Origin: CAYLNL01 sp964385175
GTDB lineage: Bacteria; Bacteroidota; Bacteroidia; Flavobacteriales; Flavobacteriaceae
Length of the DNA stretch: 64,000 nt
Direction of reading: 5' to 3'
NCBI GenBank assembly: GCA_964385175.1
Contig: CAYLNL010000005.1
Span: 122,142-186,141, forward strand
In this document: positions 8,769 through 17,779 of the stretch, piece by piece
How the letters are laid out: every line of letters starts with the position of its first letter
How positions within the stretch are numbered: the first letter of the stretch is position 1
Program-made: the position numbers and the translations under genes
Notes under the pieces: generated by a model
Databases searched by the model: none
Seen by the model: the letters and a program-made list of their open reading frames with translations, nothing else
Told to the model about the DNA's origin: nothing

Positions 8769-9503
8769 TTATCTGCTGGCCAATCCTCCTGCAATTTCTC
8801 CCCCGTCAACGGTTATAGCGGCGCCCGTTATAAAAGCCGCTCCCGGGCTTGCTAAAAAGAAAAAAGTTTCTGCTATTTCTTCTGGTGTTGCGTGTCTTTT
8901 CATAGGAATTTTGGCGTTTACCTCTTCCAGCATTGCATCAGAATATTCCTGCCGTTGCATAGGTGTTAGTACATACCCAGGGCATACACAATTTACGCGG
9001 ATATGAGGGGCAAATTCGAGCGCTAAACTTTTTGTCAGTGAAATAACGGCGGCTTTAGAGGCATTGTAACTGGCATAATACGGGTATCCCATTATGCCGT
9101 TGGTAGAAGCCGTGAAAAGAATAGAGCCTTTTCCCTCTTCGAAAAAAGGGAAAAACTCAGACACTAAATAATAACAAGAATGTAAGTTGGTATTCATTAC
9201 CTTATGCCAGTCTTCATGACGAATGGCGGTAAACTTATCCCGAATGCTTATCCCGGCGTTGTGGAGTAAAATGTTAATAGAACCAAAATCTGCCGCTACT
9301 CTTTTAGCTACTTCAGCCACCTGTTCGTGATTGCTCACATCTGCCTGGTAAAAATGGGCGTTAGGGTTCTTTTGGTTAAGTGTTTCGCCAACTTTTTTGT
9401 TTAAGTCTAAAACAATAACAGTATATTCATTCGTGCTTAAAAACCGGTTCACCGAAGCCTCCCCAATGCCAGAACACCCGCCTGTTATAACTATATTCTT
9501 CAT
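8769..9503 (-). CDS. Short-chain dehydrogenase/reductase
   Basis: 244 residues, classical SDR length. The Rossmann cofactor motif TGGCSGIG (7-14), NAG (82-84), catalytic Ser133 (TAST) and YNASK (Tyr146, Lys150) are all present. D33 in VLDLN at the end of the second strand suggests NAD(H) preference. It resembles 3-oxoacyl-ACP-reductase or glucose-dehydrogenase type SDRs, but the substrate cannot be read from sequence. It starts 4 bp after the GNAT-fold gene and is separated from the HExxH gene by 17 bp, so it is clearly part of the same operon. Confidence 0.92.
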   Translation of the reverse strand: MKNIVITGGCSGIGEASVNRFLSTNEYTVIVLDLNKKVGETLNQKNPNAHFYQADVSNHEQVAEVAKRVAADFGSINILLHNAGISIRDKFTAIRHEDWHKVMNTNLHSCYYLVSEFFPFFEEGKGSILFTASTNGIMGYPYYASYNASKAAVISLTKSLALEFAPHIRVNCVCPGYVLTPMQRQEYSDAMLEEVNAKIPMKRHATPEEIAETFFFLASPGAAFITGAAITVDGGEIAGGLASR

Positions 9504-9507
9504 ATTT

Positions 9508-10263
9508 TTAGATAATGGCTTTAATAATGTTTTTCAGGTTTAACACCCCCATGAGCAGGAAGGCGTCATTTGGTCCCAGCTTGCTGTAAAAAAACTCGTT
9601 TATTTTCTTGTTAGAACATTTAGGCCGCGCTCCATATAACTTATCTAAGTATCCGTATGCGTTTTTTATGATATGAGCGTTCATATCTAACATATCTTCT
9701 TGTTTTAAATACCTGATGACAGCATTAATAGAGGCCTCGTGCTTTTTAGAATGTATAACCCCATCCATCCTGGGATACACATTCTTTTCACCAAGGTTGC
9801 TGATGAGGATTTTATAGATAACGGGGTTTTCAGTTCGGCTAAACATTAAAAAATCGTAATACGGGCGCTTATAGAAAGCCTCTCTTGTTATAAAAGCATT
9901 CGCTCTGGGGATAACAGAATTTCCCTGGTATTTAGAAGTTACACCTGAAGAGTCTAAATAACAAGCCGTTTGATTGGAAAGTTTAAAAATTCGGATACCC
10001 GTCCAACCCACCACTTTTCTATTATCTTCTATATCGTGAACAAAAACAAAATAGGTTAGGGTTTTTAGATAATCAAATTCCTCTCGTTTTGACTTCCAGA
10101 AACCTGTTTGGTCTGCTCCAAATGAGTCGCTGGAAACTTCAATTAAGGTTTTGTAGAAAGCATTTTCTTCCTCTTCAGACATCCTGGAGAGATATTTACT
10201 GGAATATACCATACCCTCAAACTGTTTCATTAATGAAACAGTTCTAACCCCGCTGGTTCTCAT
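9508..10263 (-). CDS. GNAT-fold acyltransferase-like protein
   Basis: 251 residues, no signal peptide. The middle has the layout of a GNAT domain: a strand with VVGWTG (84-89), then YLDSSGV (102-108) and YQGNSVI (112-118) where the acyl-CoA pyrophosphate-binding loop normally lies, followed by a helix (FITREAF). The pyrophosphate loop is degenerate. The C-terminal 100 residues are helical and unrecognised. N-acyl amino-acid synthases and acyl-homoserine-lactone synthases share this fold, so an acyl-transfer step in the pathway is a reasonable inference. The gene abuts its upstream neighbour with no spacer and precedes the SDR by 4 bp. Confidence 0.55.
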   Translation of the reverse strand: MRTSGVRTVSLMKQFEGMVYSSKYLSRMSEEEENAFYKTLIEVSSDSFGADQTGFWKSKREEFDYLKTLTYFVFVHDIEDNRKVVGWTGIRIFKLSNQTACYLDSSGVTSKYQGNSVIPRANAFITREAFYKRPYYDFLMFSRTENPVIYKILISNLGEKNVYPRMDGVIHSKKHEASINAVIRYLKQEDMLDMNAHIIKNAYGYLDKLYGARPKCSNKKINEFFYSKLGPNDAFLLMGVLNLKNIIKAII

Positions 10264-11358
10264 TTAGCTTCCTATTAGTTGCATGTCTTTAGATACCACA
10301 GCTGCTCTTCTCTGGTAGCGAATGATAATAGCCGCCGAAATAAAATTAGACGTCCACAACACAATTAACCACAAGGGGAGAATGATAGCAAATGAAGGAA
10401 CAGCACCCTGCACAAAATATGAAATGCTATACAATGAGATGATATTGAAAGCGCTCACTATAGCGCATTTAGCACCTATGAGCGTTAACATATTTTTAGA
10501 ATTATCTCTCTTTAGGTAATTTCCAAGCGAGTTGCGGTTAATAATACCTATTAAAACCCCGCAAACAAGAGCTACCGCCAGAGAAAATAATGCCATACTG
10601 TATAATGAAGCCAGGCTATTATCTACATGGGAGCCCAGTACATAATAATGCCCTATACCTGCCAAAATGCCAATCGCAAGAGCATCAAAATATATTCCCG
10701 GGTTTTCAAACATCACAGGTTTAGGTAAATCCATATCAATAGCTCCTTTTTTCTTTTTGCCAAACATAAAAGGGCTTATTAAATTGGTTCGGTCTATATA
10801 GTTTAGATATACCTGACCTGCCAGCTTAATGAGTCGCTTATCATAGAAAATAGTACCAATGATATTACCAATATTAATAACTATCCCAAAAACCAACAAA
10901 TCGGCGGTCATAACAGGGAAACACAAAAACATTGGGAAAAACGCCGTGTGAACGGGGAAACGAATCCACCTTCTGCCGCCCACTTTCCATAACTCAGGTA
11001 TGGGTTTTTCTAATTTAAAAACCTTTGCAATAATGGCAGAACAGCCAAACGCCTGCCCGCAATCGTACTCAAAAATATGCGATTCAAAATACCATAACCA
11101 GCCAATCACCAAACATACGCCCATAACAATCGCCCAAACGCCGGTTAATTCATACACCACATAATCTGAAGGACGCCATAGACTAAACGCCAATAAAATA
11201 TAGTTTACATTTATAAAAGATTGTAAACTCCTCCACTGCATAGAATCAAGTTTCAAATGCTTTAATATTAATTTCTTGATTCCCAGCGTGGCAATAATAG
11301 AATGTTGGACTCCAAACCCGAGGGTTAGTAAACCGTCAATAATTAAATCCTTAACCAT
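10264..11358 (-). CDS. NnrU/isoprenylcysteine-methyltransferase-like membrane protein with extra C-terminal segments
   Basis: 364 residues with about nine hydrophobic helices. Residues 1-200 resemble the NnrU/MddA/ICMT membrane family: FGVQHSIIA near the start, RFPVH at 133-137 in place of the RHPxY signature, and FYDKRLIKLAGQVYLNY where the E-x-L-x3-G-x2-Y motif lies. Residues 225-350 add about four further transmembrane helices not typical of the family. Membrane-bound S- or O-methyl transfer is possible but the RHP motif is altered. It is the first gene of the operon, behind a 391-bp AT-rich region, and ends exactly one base before the next start codon. Confidence 0.6.
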   Translation of the reverse strand: MVKDLIIDGLLTLGFGVQHSIIATLGIKKLILKHLKLDSMQWRSLQSFINVNYILLAFSLWRPSDYVVYELTGVWAIVMGVCLVIGWLWYFESHIFEYDCGQAFGCSAIIAKVFKLEKPIPELWKVGGRRWIRFPVHTAFFPMFLCFPVMTADLLVFGIVINIGNIIGTIFYDKRLIKLAGQVYLNYIDRTNLISPFMFGKKKKGAIDMDLPKPVMFENPGIYFDALAIGILAGIGHYYVLGSHVDNSLASLYSMALFSLAVALVCGVLIGIINRNSLGNYLKRDNSKNMLTLIGAKCAIVSAFNIISLYSISYFVQGAVPSFAIILPLWLIVLWTSNFISAAIIIRYQRRAAVVSKDMQLIGS

Positions 11359-11749
11359 TTTTCTGTTTTTTTAAAAAGTTAGTAAATATGATATTGCAAA
11401 ACTAAAATTATTAAATTGTAAAAAAATAACTAAAAAAACCGTATTGTTTTTTATTTTCGTATAATAATGCTGTTTTATAACATTATTATAATTAAATAAA
11501 TTTATATTTTATTATTTTAATATTGATGCTCATTTTATTGGCGGCAAATATAGTATTTTTTACTATACAATGAATATCTTATTATTTTTTTTAATAAAAG
11601 TAATCACATTCTTGTTTTAAATGAGTAAATAACTCTATATACTACTACTAATAAATTTAATATAAGAAGATTAAAAAACATACCCGATAAAAAATAATAT
11701 GCTAAAGAATAATATCAGTCGTATTTTTTATTTTTGAGAACAACCGATA
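11359..11749. other. AT-rich divergent intergenic region
   Basis: 391 bp without a convincing gene. It is much more AT-rich than its surroundings and separates the six-gene minus-strand operon from a plus-strand GT-C glycosyltransferase. It holds a -7 type box for the operon (11397-11404) and a possible TATTTTTG box at 11729-11736 very close to the plus-strand ATG. No clear inverted repeat for a regulator was found by eye. Confidence 0.6.
11397..11404 (-). promoter_or_regulatory. Predicted -7 box of the six-gene operon
   Basis: On the minus strand this reads TAGTTTTG, matching TAnnTTTG. A T-rich stretch occupies the -33 position but lacks a clear TTG. The predicted start leaves a leader of about 30 nt before the ATG at 11358. 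Confidence 0.4.
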
Positions 11750-13108
11750 ATGAGAATTGTACCCATATTTTTTCTGAAAAAAACAACAGGATTTGCTCTT
11801 TTCCTGAGCGCTTTTCTCTATTATGTGATAGGCTATCAAGTACTCCGAAGTCAATTTTTGTGGTTAACAATTCTCTATGCCGTCTTGTTCTTACTATCTT
11901 ACCTCCTTATCCGTACAATGGGGAAAAATACATGGTTACTATTGTTAGCAGGTATTTTTTTCCGACTGATTTTTTTAGGGGCTGTTCCCAATCTTTCGCC
12001 CGATTTTTATCGCTTTATCTGGGATGGGGAGTTGCTGTGGAAAGGTATAAACCCCTACCTGTATTTGCCCGAAGAAATCATTCAAAACCCACCTTTTTCG
12101 GCCGCCTACGCTCAGCAGCTCTATGAAGGTATGGGAGCGCTCAGCGCTTCGCACTACAGTAATTATCCGCCGCTGAGCCAGCTTATTTTCGCCCTGAGTT
12201 CTGCCTTTTCCGACAGCGTCATCGGGGTGGTAGTGGTTATGAGAGGCATCCTTATCCTGGCAGATGTGGGGGTATTTTACTTTGGAAAAAAATTGCTGCA
12301 ACTCCTGGGACTTCCTATGGAACGACTGGGTTGGTATTTTCTAAACCCGTTGATCATTATAGAACTCACAGGAAATCTTCATTTTGAAGGAGTTATGCTT
12401 TTCTTTTTCCTCTGGAGCTTGTATGCGCTTTTTCGCAACCAATTCTATCTTTCTGCATTGCTTTTCGCCGCCGCTGTTTCTGTAAAGTTAATTCCGCTCT
12501 TGTTTTTACCCCTGTTATGGCAACGCCTGGGCTGGAAAAAAATGCTGGTATATGGATTAAGCGTTGCGGCAGGGGTTTTGCTGTTGTTTTTGCCCTTCCT
12601 TTCCCCATCATTTGTAACCCATTACACCGATACGCTTGGGTTGTGGTTCTCCAATTTTGAATTTAATGCAAGCATATATAATCTTTTCAGCGAAACAGGT
12701 TTTCGGTTAGAAGGCCATAACCGCATCCGGTCGTATGGAAAAATGATGCCCTGGGTAGTAGCCGGCTTCGTGGGGATTCTCGCCTTTTTCCGGGAAAATA
12801 AAAGTCCGACCCAACTGCTGACGGCTATGCTGTGGACGCTTGCGTTTTATTATGCGCTGGCTACTACGGTGCATCCATGGTACAGCGCCTTTTTGGTAGG
12901 ATTGGGGGTTTTTACCAGGTATAAATTTCCGCTGGTGTGGAGCGCCGTTTTAATAATGAGCTACCATGCTTATACAGCTTTTCCCTTTAGGGAAAATGGG
13001 TTTTTAACCGCTGTCGCATACGCGCTGGTGTACGGGGTGATGGTTTGGGAGATTTTTGGCGGGAAGCAGATTATTTTATATAGTTCTTTTATAAAAAAGA
13101 AGCGCTAA
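11750..13108 (+). CDS. GT-C type polyprenol-phosphate-sugar glycosyltransferase (mannosyltransferase-like)
   Basis: 452 residues with about ten transmembrane helices. The first large loop carries SPDFYRFIWDGELLWKGINPY (split: SPDFYRF, WDGEL, GINPY), the acidic catalytic-loop signature of GT-C enzymes that use lipid-phosphate-linked sugars. A conserved HPWY motif lies late in the protein (about 379-382). It probably adds a sugar, perhaps mannose, to an envelope glycan or lipid on the periplasmic side. It stands alone, with a TATTTTTG box just upstream and the convergent small gene starting 14 bp beyond its stop. The exact donor and acceptor are unknown. Confidence 0.75.
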   Translation: MRIVPIFFLKKTTGFALFLSAFLYYVIGYQVLRSQFLWLTILYAVLFLLSYLLIRTMGKNTWLLLLAGIFFRLIFLGAVPNLSPDFYRFIWDGELLWKGINPYLYLPEEIIQNPPFSAAYAQQLYEGMGALSASHYSNYPPLSQLIFALSSAFSDSVIGVVVVMRGILILADVGVFYFGKKLLQLLGLPMERLGWYFLNPLIIIELTGNLHFEGVMLFFFLWSLYALFRNQFYLSALLFAAAVSVKLIPLLFLPLLWQRLGWKKMLVYGLSVAAGVLLLFLPFLSPSFVTHYTDTLGLWFSNFEFNASIYNLFSETGFRLEGHNRIRSYGKMMPWVVAGFVGILAFFRENKSPTQLLTAMLWTLAFYYALATTVHPWYSAFLVGLGVFTRYKFPLVWSAVLIMSYHAYTAFPFRENGFLTAVAYALVYGVMVWEIFGGKQIILYSSFIKKKR

Positions 13109-13122
13109 AATATGAGTACGTT

Positions 13123-13326
13123 TTATAAAGGGTGGTGTTGAGTTTGCTCTCTAAAGGTTTTGCCAATGGTATCTTTTAACGGCAGGGTATATGTAGATTT
13201 TGTAATAATTCCCATCGCAGAGAATTTTTCAAAAGATTTACTTAGCTTGCTCTCATTCGAAGCAAACTTTTCGGCTTCTTTTGATAAGGCTTCCTTTAAT
13301 TTTATGGTAGTGGTTTTGGTGCTCAT
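13123..13326 (-). CDS. Small helical protein downstream of ClpP-like protease
   Basis: 67 residues from the ATG at 13326 (MSTKTTTIKL). An upstream ATG at 13380 would overlap the protease gene by 41 bp and adds an unlikely N-terminus, so the shorter start is preferred. The sequence is charged and helical (LKEALSKEAEKF, SKLSKSFEKFSAMG) with a C-terminal TLPLKDTIGKTF. No family is recognised. Its position just after the protease gene on the same strand suggests a partner or adaptor, but this is inference. Confidence 0.5.
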   Translation of the reverse strand: MSTKTTTIKLKEALSKEAEKFASNESKLSKSFEKFSAMGIITKSTYTLPLKDTIGKTFREQTQHHPL

Positions 13327-13339
13327 TTTCCATGCAAAT

Positions 13340-14203
13340 TTAGAAAAATACTCTTGAATGAACAAATGCTTTACTTCCACTTCGTATTATATATTCACAA
13401 ATCAGGTCATTATAGTCTCGTACTAACTCGCGTAATTCTTCGTTTTCTGAGTAATCTTCGATTTTTAATTTTAAAAAAGAGGTAAGTGTGTTAATTCCTA
13501 TGGAGCGACCGTGGGAATGCCAAATGCTATTATTACTCAATTTATTTGCAATATCCTCCGCTCTTTTTTCTTTTTCTGTCTTAGTTACAGGCTGTCCTGT
13601 TGAACTATGCGTATTCCAATTTTTAAATTTGAATTTCACTAACCATTCTTTTAATAATGCAACCGTGAGATTTCTTGCCATTTCATAACTTCTGAGCTCT
13701 GCAAGGTCAATTTTTTGTAAAATAAGAAACTCGGCTTCAGTTAAAGTATTTTTCGCCGATTTTTCTACTAATTCCTCTACTTTGTCAAGATACCCTAATG
13801 CGGGAACCCAGTTTTTACCATTATATACTTGAGGGTCAATTGGCCCTAAAGAAGATGAGTAGTCCATATAAATCCTGTCTCCTGCCATACATAAAATAGT
13901 TCCCGCTGACATGGCATAGTCGGGCACTACAAAATACACTTCATTATAATGAAAACGAATAACCGAAACCATTTTCTCAACAGTTTCAGCGCTTCCTCCT
14001 GGGGTATTTAGAAAAATTACCAATTTACTTCTATCAAATTCAGTATCTTTTTTTAACTGTTCTATAAAATCTCTGAAAGCCTTCTCCAAAGAAGGGTGAA
14101 TTTCTCCATAATAAAAAACTACATCGGCCTCAAAGTATTTTTCGACCCTGCGGAGCCTTTTGTTTAGGGTTTCTTTTATAGTTTCGTCAAATATTTGCCT
14201 CAT
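13340..14203 (-). CDS. ClpP/SppA-like serine protease of the SDH_sah (serine dehydrogenase proteinase) family
   Basis: 287 residues, no signal peptide or membrane helix. The crotonase/ClpP-fold hallmarks are visible: FLNTPGGSAETVEKM (oxyanion-hole region, about 66-80), the nucleophile segment YAMSAGTILCMAGDRI (Ser in MSAGT, about residue 100) and SSLGPIDPQ. Members of this family are cytoplasmic; some were described as serine dehydratase/proteinases, and physiological substrates are largely unknown. A helical C-terminal region follows (TEKEKRAEDIANKLSNN and a GINTLTSF segment). It forms a two-gene unit with the small downstream protein, 87 bp downstream of the GT117 gene. Confidence 0.8.
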   Translation of the reverse strand: MRQIFDETIKETLNKRLRRVEKYFEADVVFYYGEIHPSLEKAFRDFIEQLKKDTEFDRSKLVIFLNTPGGSAETVEKMVSVIRFHYNEVYFVVPDYAMSAGTILCMAGDRIYMDYSSSLGPIDPQVYNGKNWVPALGYLDKVEELVEKSAKNTLTEAEFLILQKIDLAELRSYEMARNLTVALLKEWLVKFKFKNWNTHSSTGQPVTKTEKEKRAEDIANKLSNNSIWHSHGRSIGINTLTSFLKLKIEDYSENEELRELVRDYNDLICEYIIRSGSKAFVHSRVFF

Positions 14204-14290
14204 TTAATTTTCTTTGTTTCCTTTGATTATGGACTTAACTTTTCATCTTTACTAAATTCTTCTCTACTAAAGTATCATTTTCGCACTCAG

Positions 14291-17200
14291 TTATTGGGTT
14301 TCTCCCTTCTCATAAAAATGAGAAAACTTCTTTATATACTCGTTAAAGGTTTCTTTTTCTTTCGCATACAGCGCCGGGTCATGTTCCGAAAGAATTTCTA
14401 TCAATCCCCGGTAGCGCTCCAGGTCGCTTACAATATCCGACCCTTTCTGGTATTGCCTATCAATATCCAAACCGGTATAATAAGTAAGGTTTTCCTGGTA
14501 TTTTTTGGCTACTTGTTTGTAGAGTTCCCGGGCTTTTTCCGGTTCGCCTACTTTATAATAGCCCTCTATAAAAGGCTCTAAAAAGACGTAATAACCAAAA
14601 TACCCAAAAGGCATTTTTTCCATCGCTAAATGGATAATTTTGCGGGCTTTTTCGGTTTTACCCTCGGCAAAAAGAGTTTCCGTCAAACGGGCTAAGTTAC
14701 CCCGGTACGAAATGCTATTCCGGCGGGTTTCCGGGTCGTGGTAAATATTAGGGCTTTCTGCATTACCCCAATCCCATTTCATTACAATATCATACATCAA
14801 ATCGCTATCTATGCGCCCCATTTCATAAGGATTTTCTTTATTTATAGGGGTTTTTATAGGCACCAGCTTATACACCAATCCATCTAATTGCAGGTAATCT
14901 TTCATCCATAGATATTCTTCATTATCAAAGCTACCGCCGGTGAAGTAAATGGGGCGTTTCCAATCGTTGTTCGTCAACAAATCCAACATCAAAATCCGGT
15001 TTTTGCCCAACGCGCTTTGGGGCAAATCAATATCAATAAAATCCACAATAAGCGCCGAGTCTTTTTCTTTTACCAGCCCGCTTTTCAATACGTTTTCTTT
15101 GTTTACCGGAACGCGTATTTTGTGAGTAGGGTAAAAAACTATCTCCTGCCCTTCTCCAAATTCAACTTTTGTTTTCGGGTTGTCGCTGCCCACCCAATTC
15201 ATAAAATCTTTACTATTCCATCGCTGCTCGGTAAGCGGCTGGTAATAAATGGCATCGCGCACCCCATACGCATACTTGTCATGCGTGAGTTGAGAGGGAA
15301 TAGGTTCGCTTTCGTAGGCTTTTCGTTTCATCTGGTCTATGTACCAGTCTGTAGCGAACAGGCTGGTATTGATGGTGCGCACATCGGTGCGATAGCCTTC
15401 AATTTCCTGGGCATACCAGAGCGCAAACGTATCATTATCGCCAATAGTAAAAAGAATGGCGCCCACATCTTCCTGCACCGAGTCGAGATAGGCTTTTGCC
15501 ATAGCTTGCGCCGTATATCTGCCAGACCTATCGTGATCGTCCCAATTCTGGTAGGCCATAACAGAAGGTACTGCCAACAGGCAAAAGAAGGTTACCAAAG
15601 GGGCTGCAACAGCAGGTTTTAGAAGTTTTTTAAGGTTGTTAAAGATTGCATATACCCCTATTCCTATCCATATTGCAAAAACATAAAATGAGCCTATAAG
15701 TGCATAATCTCGTTCACGAGGTTCAAATGGGCGCTCATTTAGGTAAATCTTCAAGGCAATTCCCGTGAATAGGAACAGCATGAGCAATATCCAAAAATAG
15801 GCTTTGTCTCTTTTCAGTTGAAAAAACAACCCCACAAATCCCAGCAAAAAGGGCAGAAAGAAATAAGTATTGCGGGCTTTGTTGTCTTTTACATCTGAGG
15901 GGAGGTTATTTTGCGAGCCTAAGCGGGCTTCATCTATAAATTTTATACCGCTTAGCCAGTTTCCATGGTCGTCATACTTTCCCTGGATGTCGTCTTGCCG
16001 CCCCGTAAAATTCCACATAAAGTAGCGCCAGTACATATAACCCACCTGGAATTCAAAGAGGTAGTGCATATTTTGCCAGAAAGAGGGTTTTTCCACCTCT
16101 AAATAGTCTTTGAATTGGCGTATAAAAGACACATACTCTTCTTCGGAAATAGCACCGCTTTGCAAATCAGCTTTAAAATTGGTTACGGCTTCGCGCAGTT
16201 CTTTCTGGGAGGCGTATTCTGGTTTTACGCGTATGTTTAGCAGGCCTGTAATTTTCATGTAATTGGCAGCGTGCTCAGCGCTCCACATGCGGGGTAAAAA
16301 CCCTTCGTGATAGCGGTTGGGGGCGGTGCGGGCGTTTTTCCAGTTGTTCACCACCACGTATTTACCGGTCTGGTAATTGCGCTCGTATTTGGGTTTATCA
16401 TCTATGTATGGGTTTACCGGGTCTTGCCCGGCAAAGGCATCAGAATACATGGGTCCATAAAAAAGATGTGTTTCCGGGTATTGCTCCAGGTTGTAATAAG
16501 CTAAGAGCAACCGGGCGTCTGAGGGCTGGTTTTCGTTGATGACTACGTTGGCATTGGCTCGTATGGGAATCATAAACCAGGTGGAAAAGCCTATGAATAC
16601 AAACAAAACGCAAAGCGTAATGGTGTTGAGGTGAACGAATCCTTTTTTGCGGGTATATCTCAGGAAGAAGTAGAAGGCGGCGATAATGAGGAGGCCGGCA
16701 ATAATGGTTCCTGAATTGAAGGGTAGCCCGAAACGGTTTACGAAAAATACTTCGGAATAGCCAAAGAACTTGAGCGAGGAAGGGAGCAATAGTTTAAAGA
16801 TAAACAGCAATACGGCTATGGAAATGACGTTGGCTATGAGAAAGGATTTCAGGGTGATTTTGGTGTAGTTTGCAAAATAGTAAATCATTCCTACAGCGGG
16901 TATGGCAAGCAGCGCCATAAAGTGCACGCCAAAGGAAAGCCCTATTACGAGTGCAATGAGAATGAGCCAGCGGTCGCCCCGGGGCTTTTTTATGTCTTCT
17001 GCCCAGCGGAGCCCGAGCCAAAAGAGCAGCGCCATGAAGAGGGTGGCCATGGCATACACTTCGGCTTCTACAGCATTGAACCAGAAACTATCGGAAAACG
17101 TGAAGGCTAAGGCGCCTACAAGACTGCTCCCCAGTATGGCAATGGCCTGTGGGGTGTTAAGGGTTTCTTCCCCAGTGGCGATTAGTTTGTGGGTGAGGCG

Positions 17201-17503
17201 GGTAATGGTCCAGAACAGGAACAGAATGGTGAAGGCGCTGGAAAAAACAGACATGTAGTTGACCATGCGTGCTACCTGCTCTGCTTCGGGAGCGAACAGG
17301 GAAAAAAAGGCACCCATCATCTGGAAAAAGGGAGCGCCGGGCGGGTGGCCTACTTGTAGTTTGGCAGAGGTGGCTATATATTCGCCGCAATCCCAAAAAC
17401 TGGCGGTGGGTTCTACAGTGAGTGCATAGGTGATGAGGGCTATCGCAAAAACCGCCCAGCCGAGCAGGGTGTTTATTCGTTTGAATTGTTGGGGTGTTAC
17501 CAT
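14291..17503 (-). CDS. DUF2723 / GT117 family membrane protein with C-terminal TPR-like region
   Basis: 1070 residues. The N-terminus starts with a helix, then PTASFWDCGEYIATSAKLQVGHPPGAP (key pieces: WDCGEY, GHPPG), the signature of the DUF2723/GT117 GT-C superfamily, whose animal relative TMEM260 is a protein O-mannosyltransferase. About a dozen transmembrane helices fill the first 650 residues. A soluble segment with GDNDTFALWYAQEIEG follows, then TPR-like helices near 950-1050 (TEKARKIIHLAMEKMPFG). Members are ubiquitous in Bacteroidota and are thought to glycosylate exported proteins. It ends 87 bp before the protease gene. The family call is firm, the acceptor unknown. Confidence 0.9.
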   Translation of the reverse strand: MVTPQQFKRINTLLGWAVFAIALITYALTVEPTASFWDCGEYIATSAKLQVGHPPGAPFFQMMGAFFSLFAPEAEQVARMVNYMSVFSSAFTILFLFWTITRLTHKLIATGEETLNTPQAIAILGSSLVGALAFTFSDSFWFNAVEAEVYAMATLFMALLFWLGLRWAEDIKKPRGDRWLILIALVIGLSFGVHFMALLAIPAVGMIYYFANYTKITLKSFLIANVISIAVLLFIFKLLLPSSLKFFGYSEVFFVNRFGLPFNSGTIIAGLLIIAAFYFFLRYTRKKGFVHLNTITLCVLFVFIGFSTWFMIPIRANANVVINENQPSDARLLLAYYNLEQYPETHLFYGPMYSDAFAGQDPVNPYIDDKPKYERNYQTGKYVVVNNWKNARTAPNRYHEGFLPRMWSAEHAANYMKITGLLNIRVKPEYASQKELREAVTNFKADLQSGAISEEEYVSFIRQFKDYLEVEKPSFWQNMHYLFEFQVGYMYWRYFMWNFTGRQDDIQGKYDDHGNWLSGIKFIDEARLGSQNNLPSDVKDNKARNTYFFLPFLLGFVGLFFQLKRDKAYFWILLMLFLFTGIALKIYLNERPFEPRERDYALIGSFYVFAIWIGIGVYAIFNNLKKLLKPAVAAPLVTFFCLLAVPSVMAYQNWDDHDRSGRYTAQAMAKAYLDSVQEDVGAILFTIGDNDTFALWYAQEIEGYRTDVRTINTSLFATDWYIDQMKRKAYESEPIPSQLTHDKYAYGVRDAIYYQPLTEQRWNSKDFMNWVGSDNPKTKVEFGEGQEIVFYPTHKIRVPVNKENVLKSGLVKEKDSALIVDFIDIDLPQSALGKNRILMLDLLTNNDWKRPIYFTGGSFDNEEYLWMKDYLQLDGLVYKLVPIKTPINKENPYEMGRIDSDLMYDIVMKWDWGNAESPNIYHDPETRRNSISYRGNLARLTETLFAEGKTEKARKIIHLAMEKMPFGYFGYYVFLEPFIEGYYKVGEPEKARELYKQVAKKYQENLTYYTGLDIDRQYQKGSDIVSDLERYRGLIEILSEHDPALYAKEKETFNEYIKKFSHFYEKGETQ

Positions 17504-17731
17504 GATGTGGGCTTAGAACTAATTATCGCTGGCGAATTTACCAATAAATACAGAATAATGAGGTTTTTTGAAAAATGTTAACAGGCTTATGTGTGGAGTA
17601 AGGGTGAAAAAGGCGGGTGTGAGGGGGCGATTTTTGGCTTTGTTTTTTTGAATGAAATTGTGTGAGGAAGTATAGGTAGGGAAATCTCACAGGTTTTTAA
17701 AAGAGTGTTTTTGGAGAAATTGAGAGAAAAA

Positions 17732-17762
17732 TTTGCACGCCTAAAAGTTTGTTGTACCTTTG
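17732..17762 (+). promoter_or_regulatory. Consensus Bacteroidota promoter for tRNA-Gln
   Basis: TTTG at 17732-17735, exactly 19 bp, then TACCTTTG at 17755-17762: a full match to the TTTG-N19-TAnnTTTG consensus. The tRNA begins at 17780, so the leader is only about 10 nt. Confidence 0.85.
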
Positions 17763-17779
17763 CAGTCCTTTTGTTCTTT

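Noticed and set aside
9960..11340. Operon start at the GNAT-fold gene instead of the NnrU-like gene
   Set aside because: The two genes abut with no spacer for a separate promoter and share strand and base composition.
11359..11749. Small genes in the AT-rich gap
   Set aside because: Short frames only, stop codons frequent; sequence looks like a regulatory spacer.
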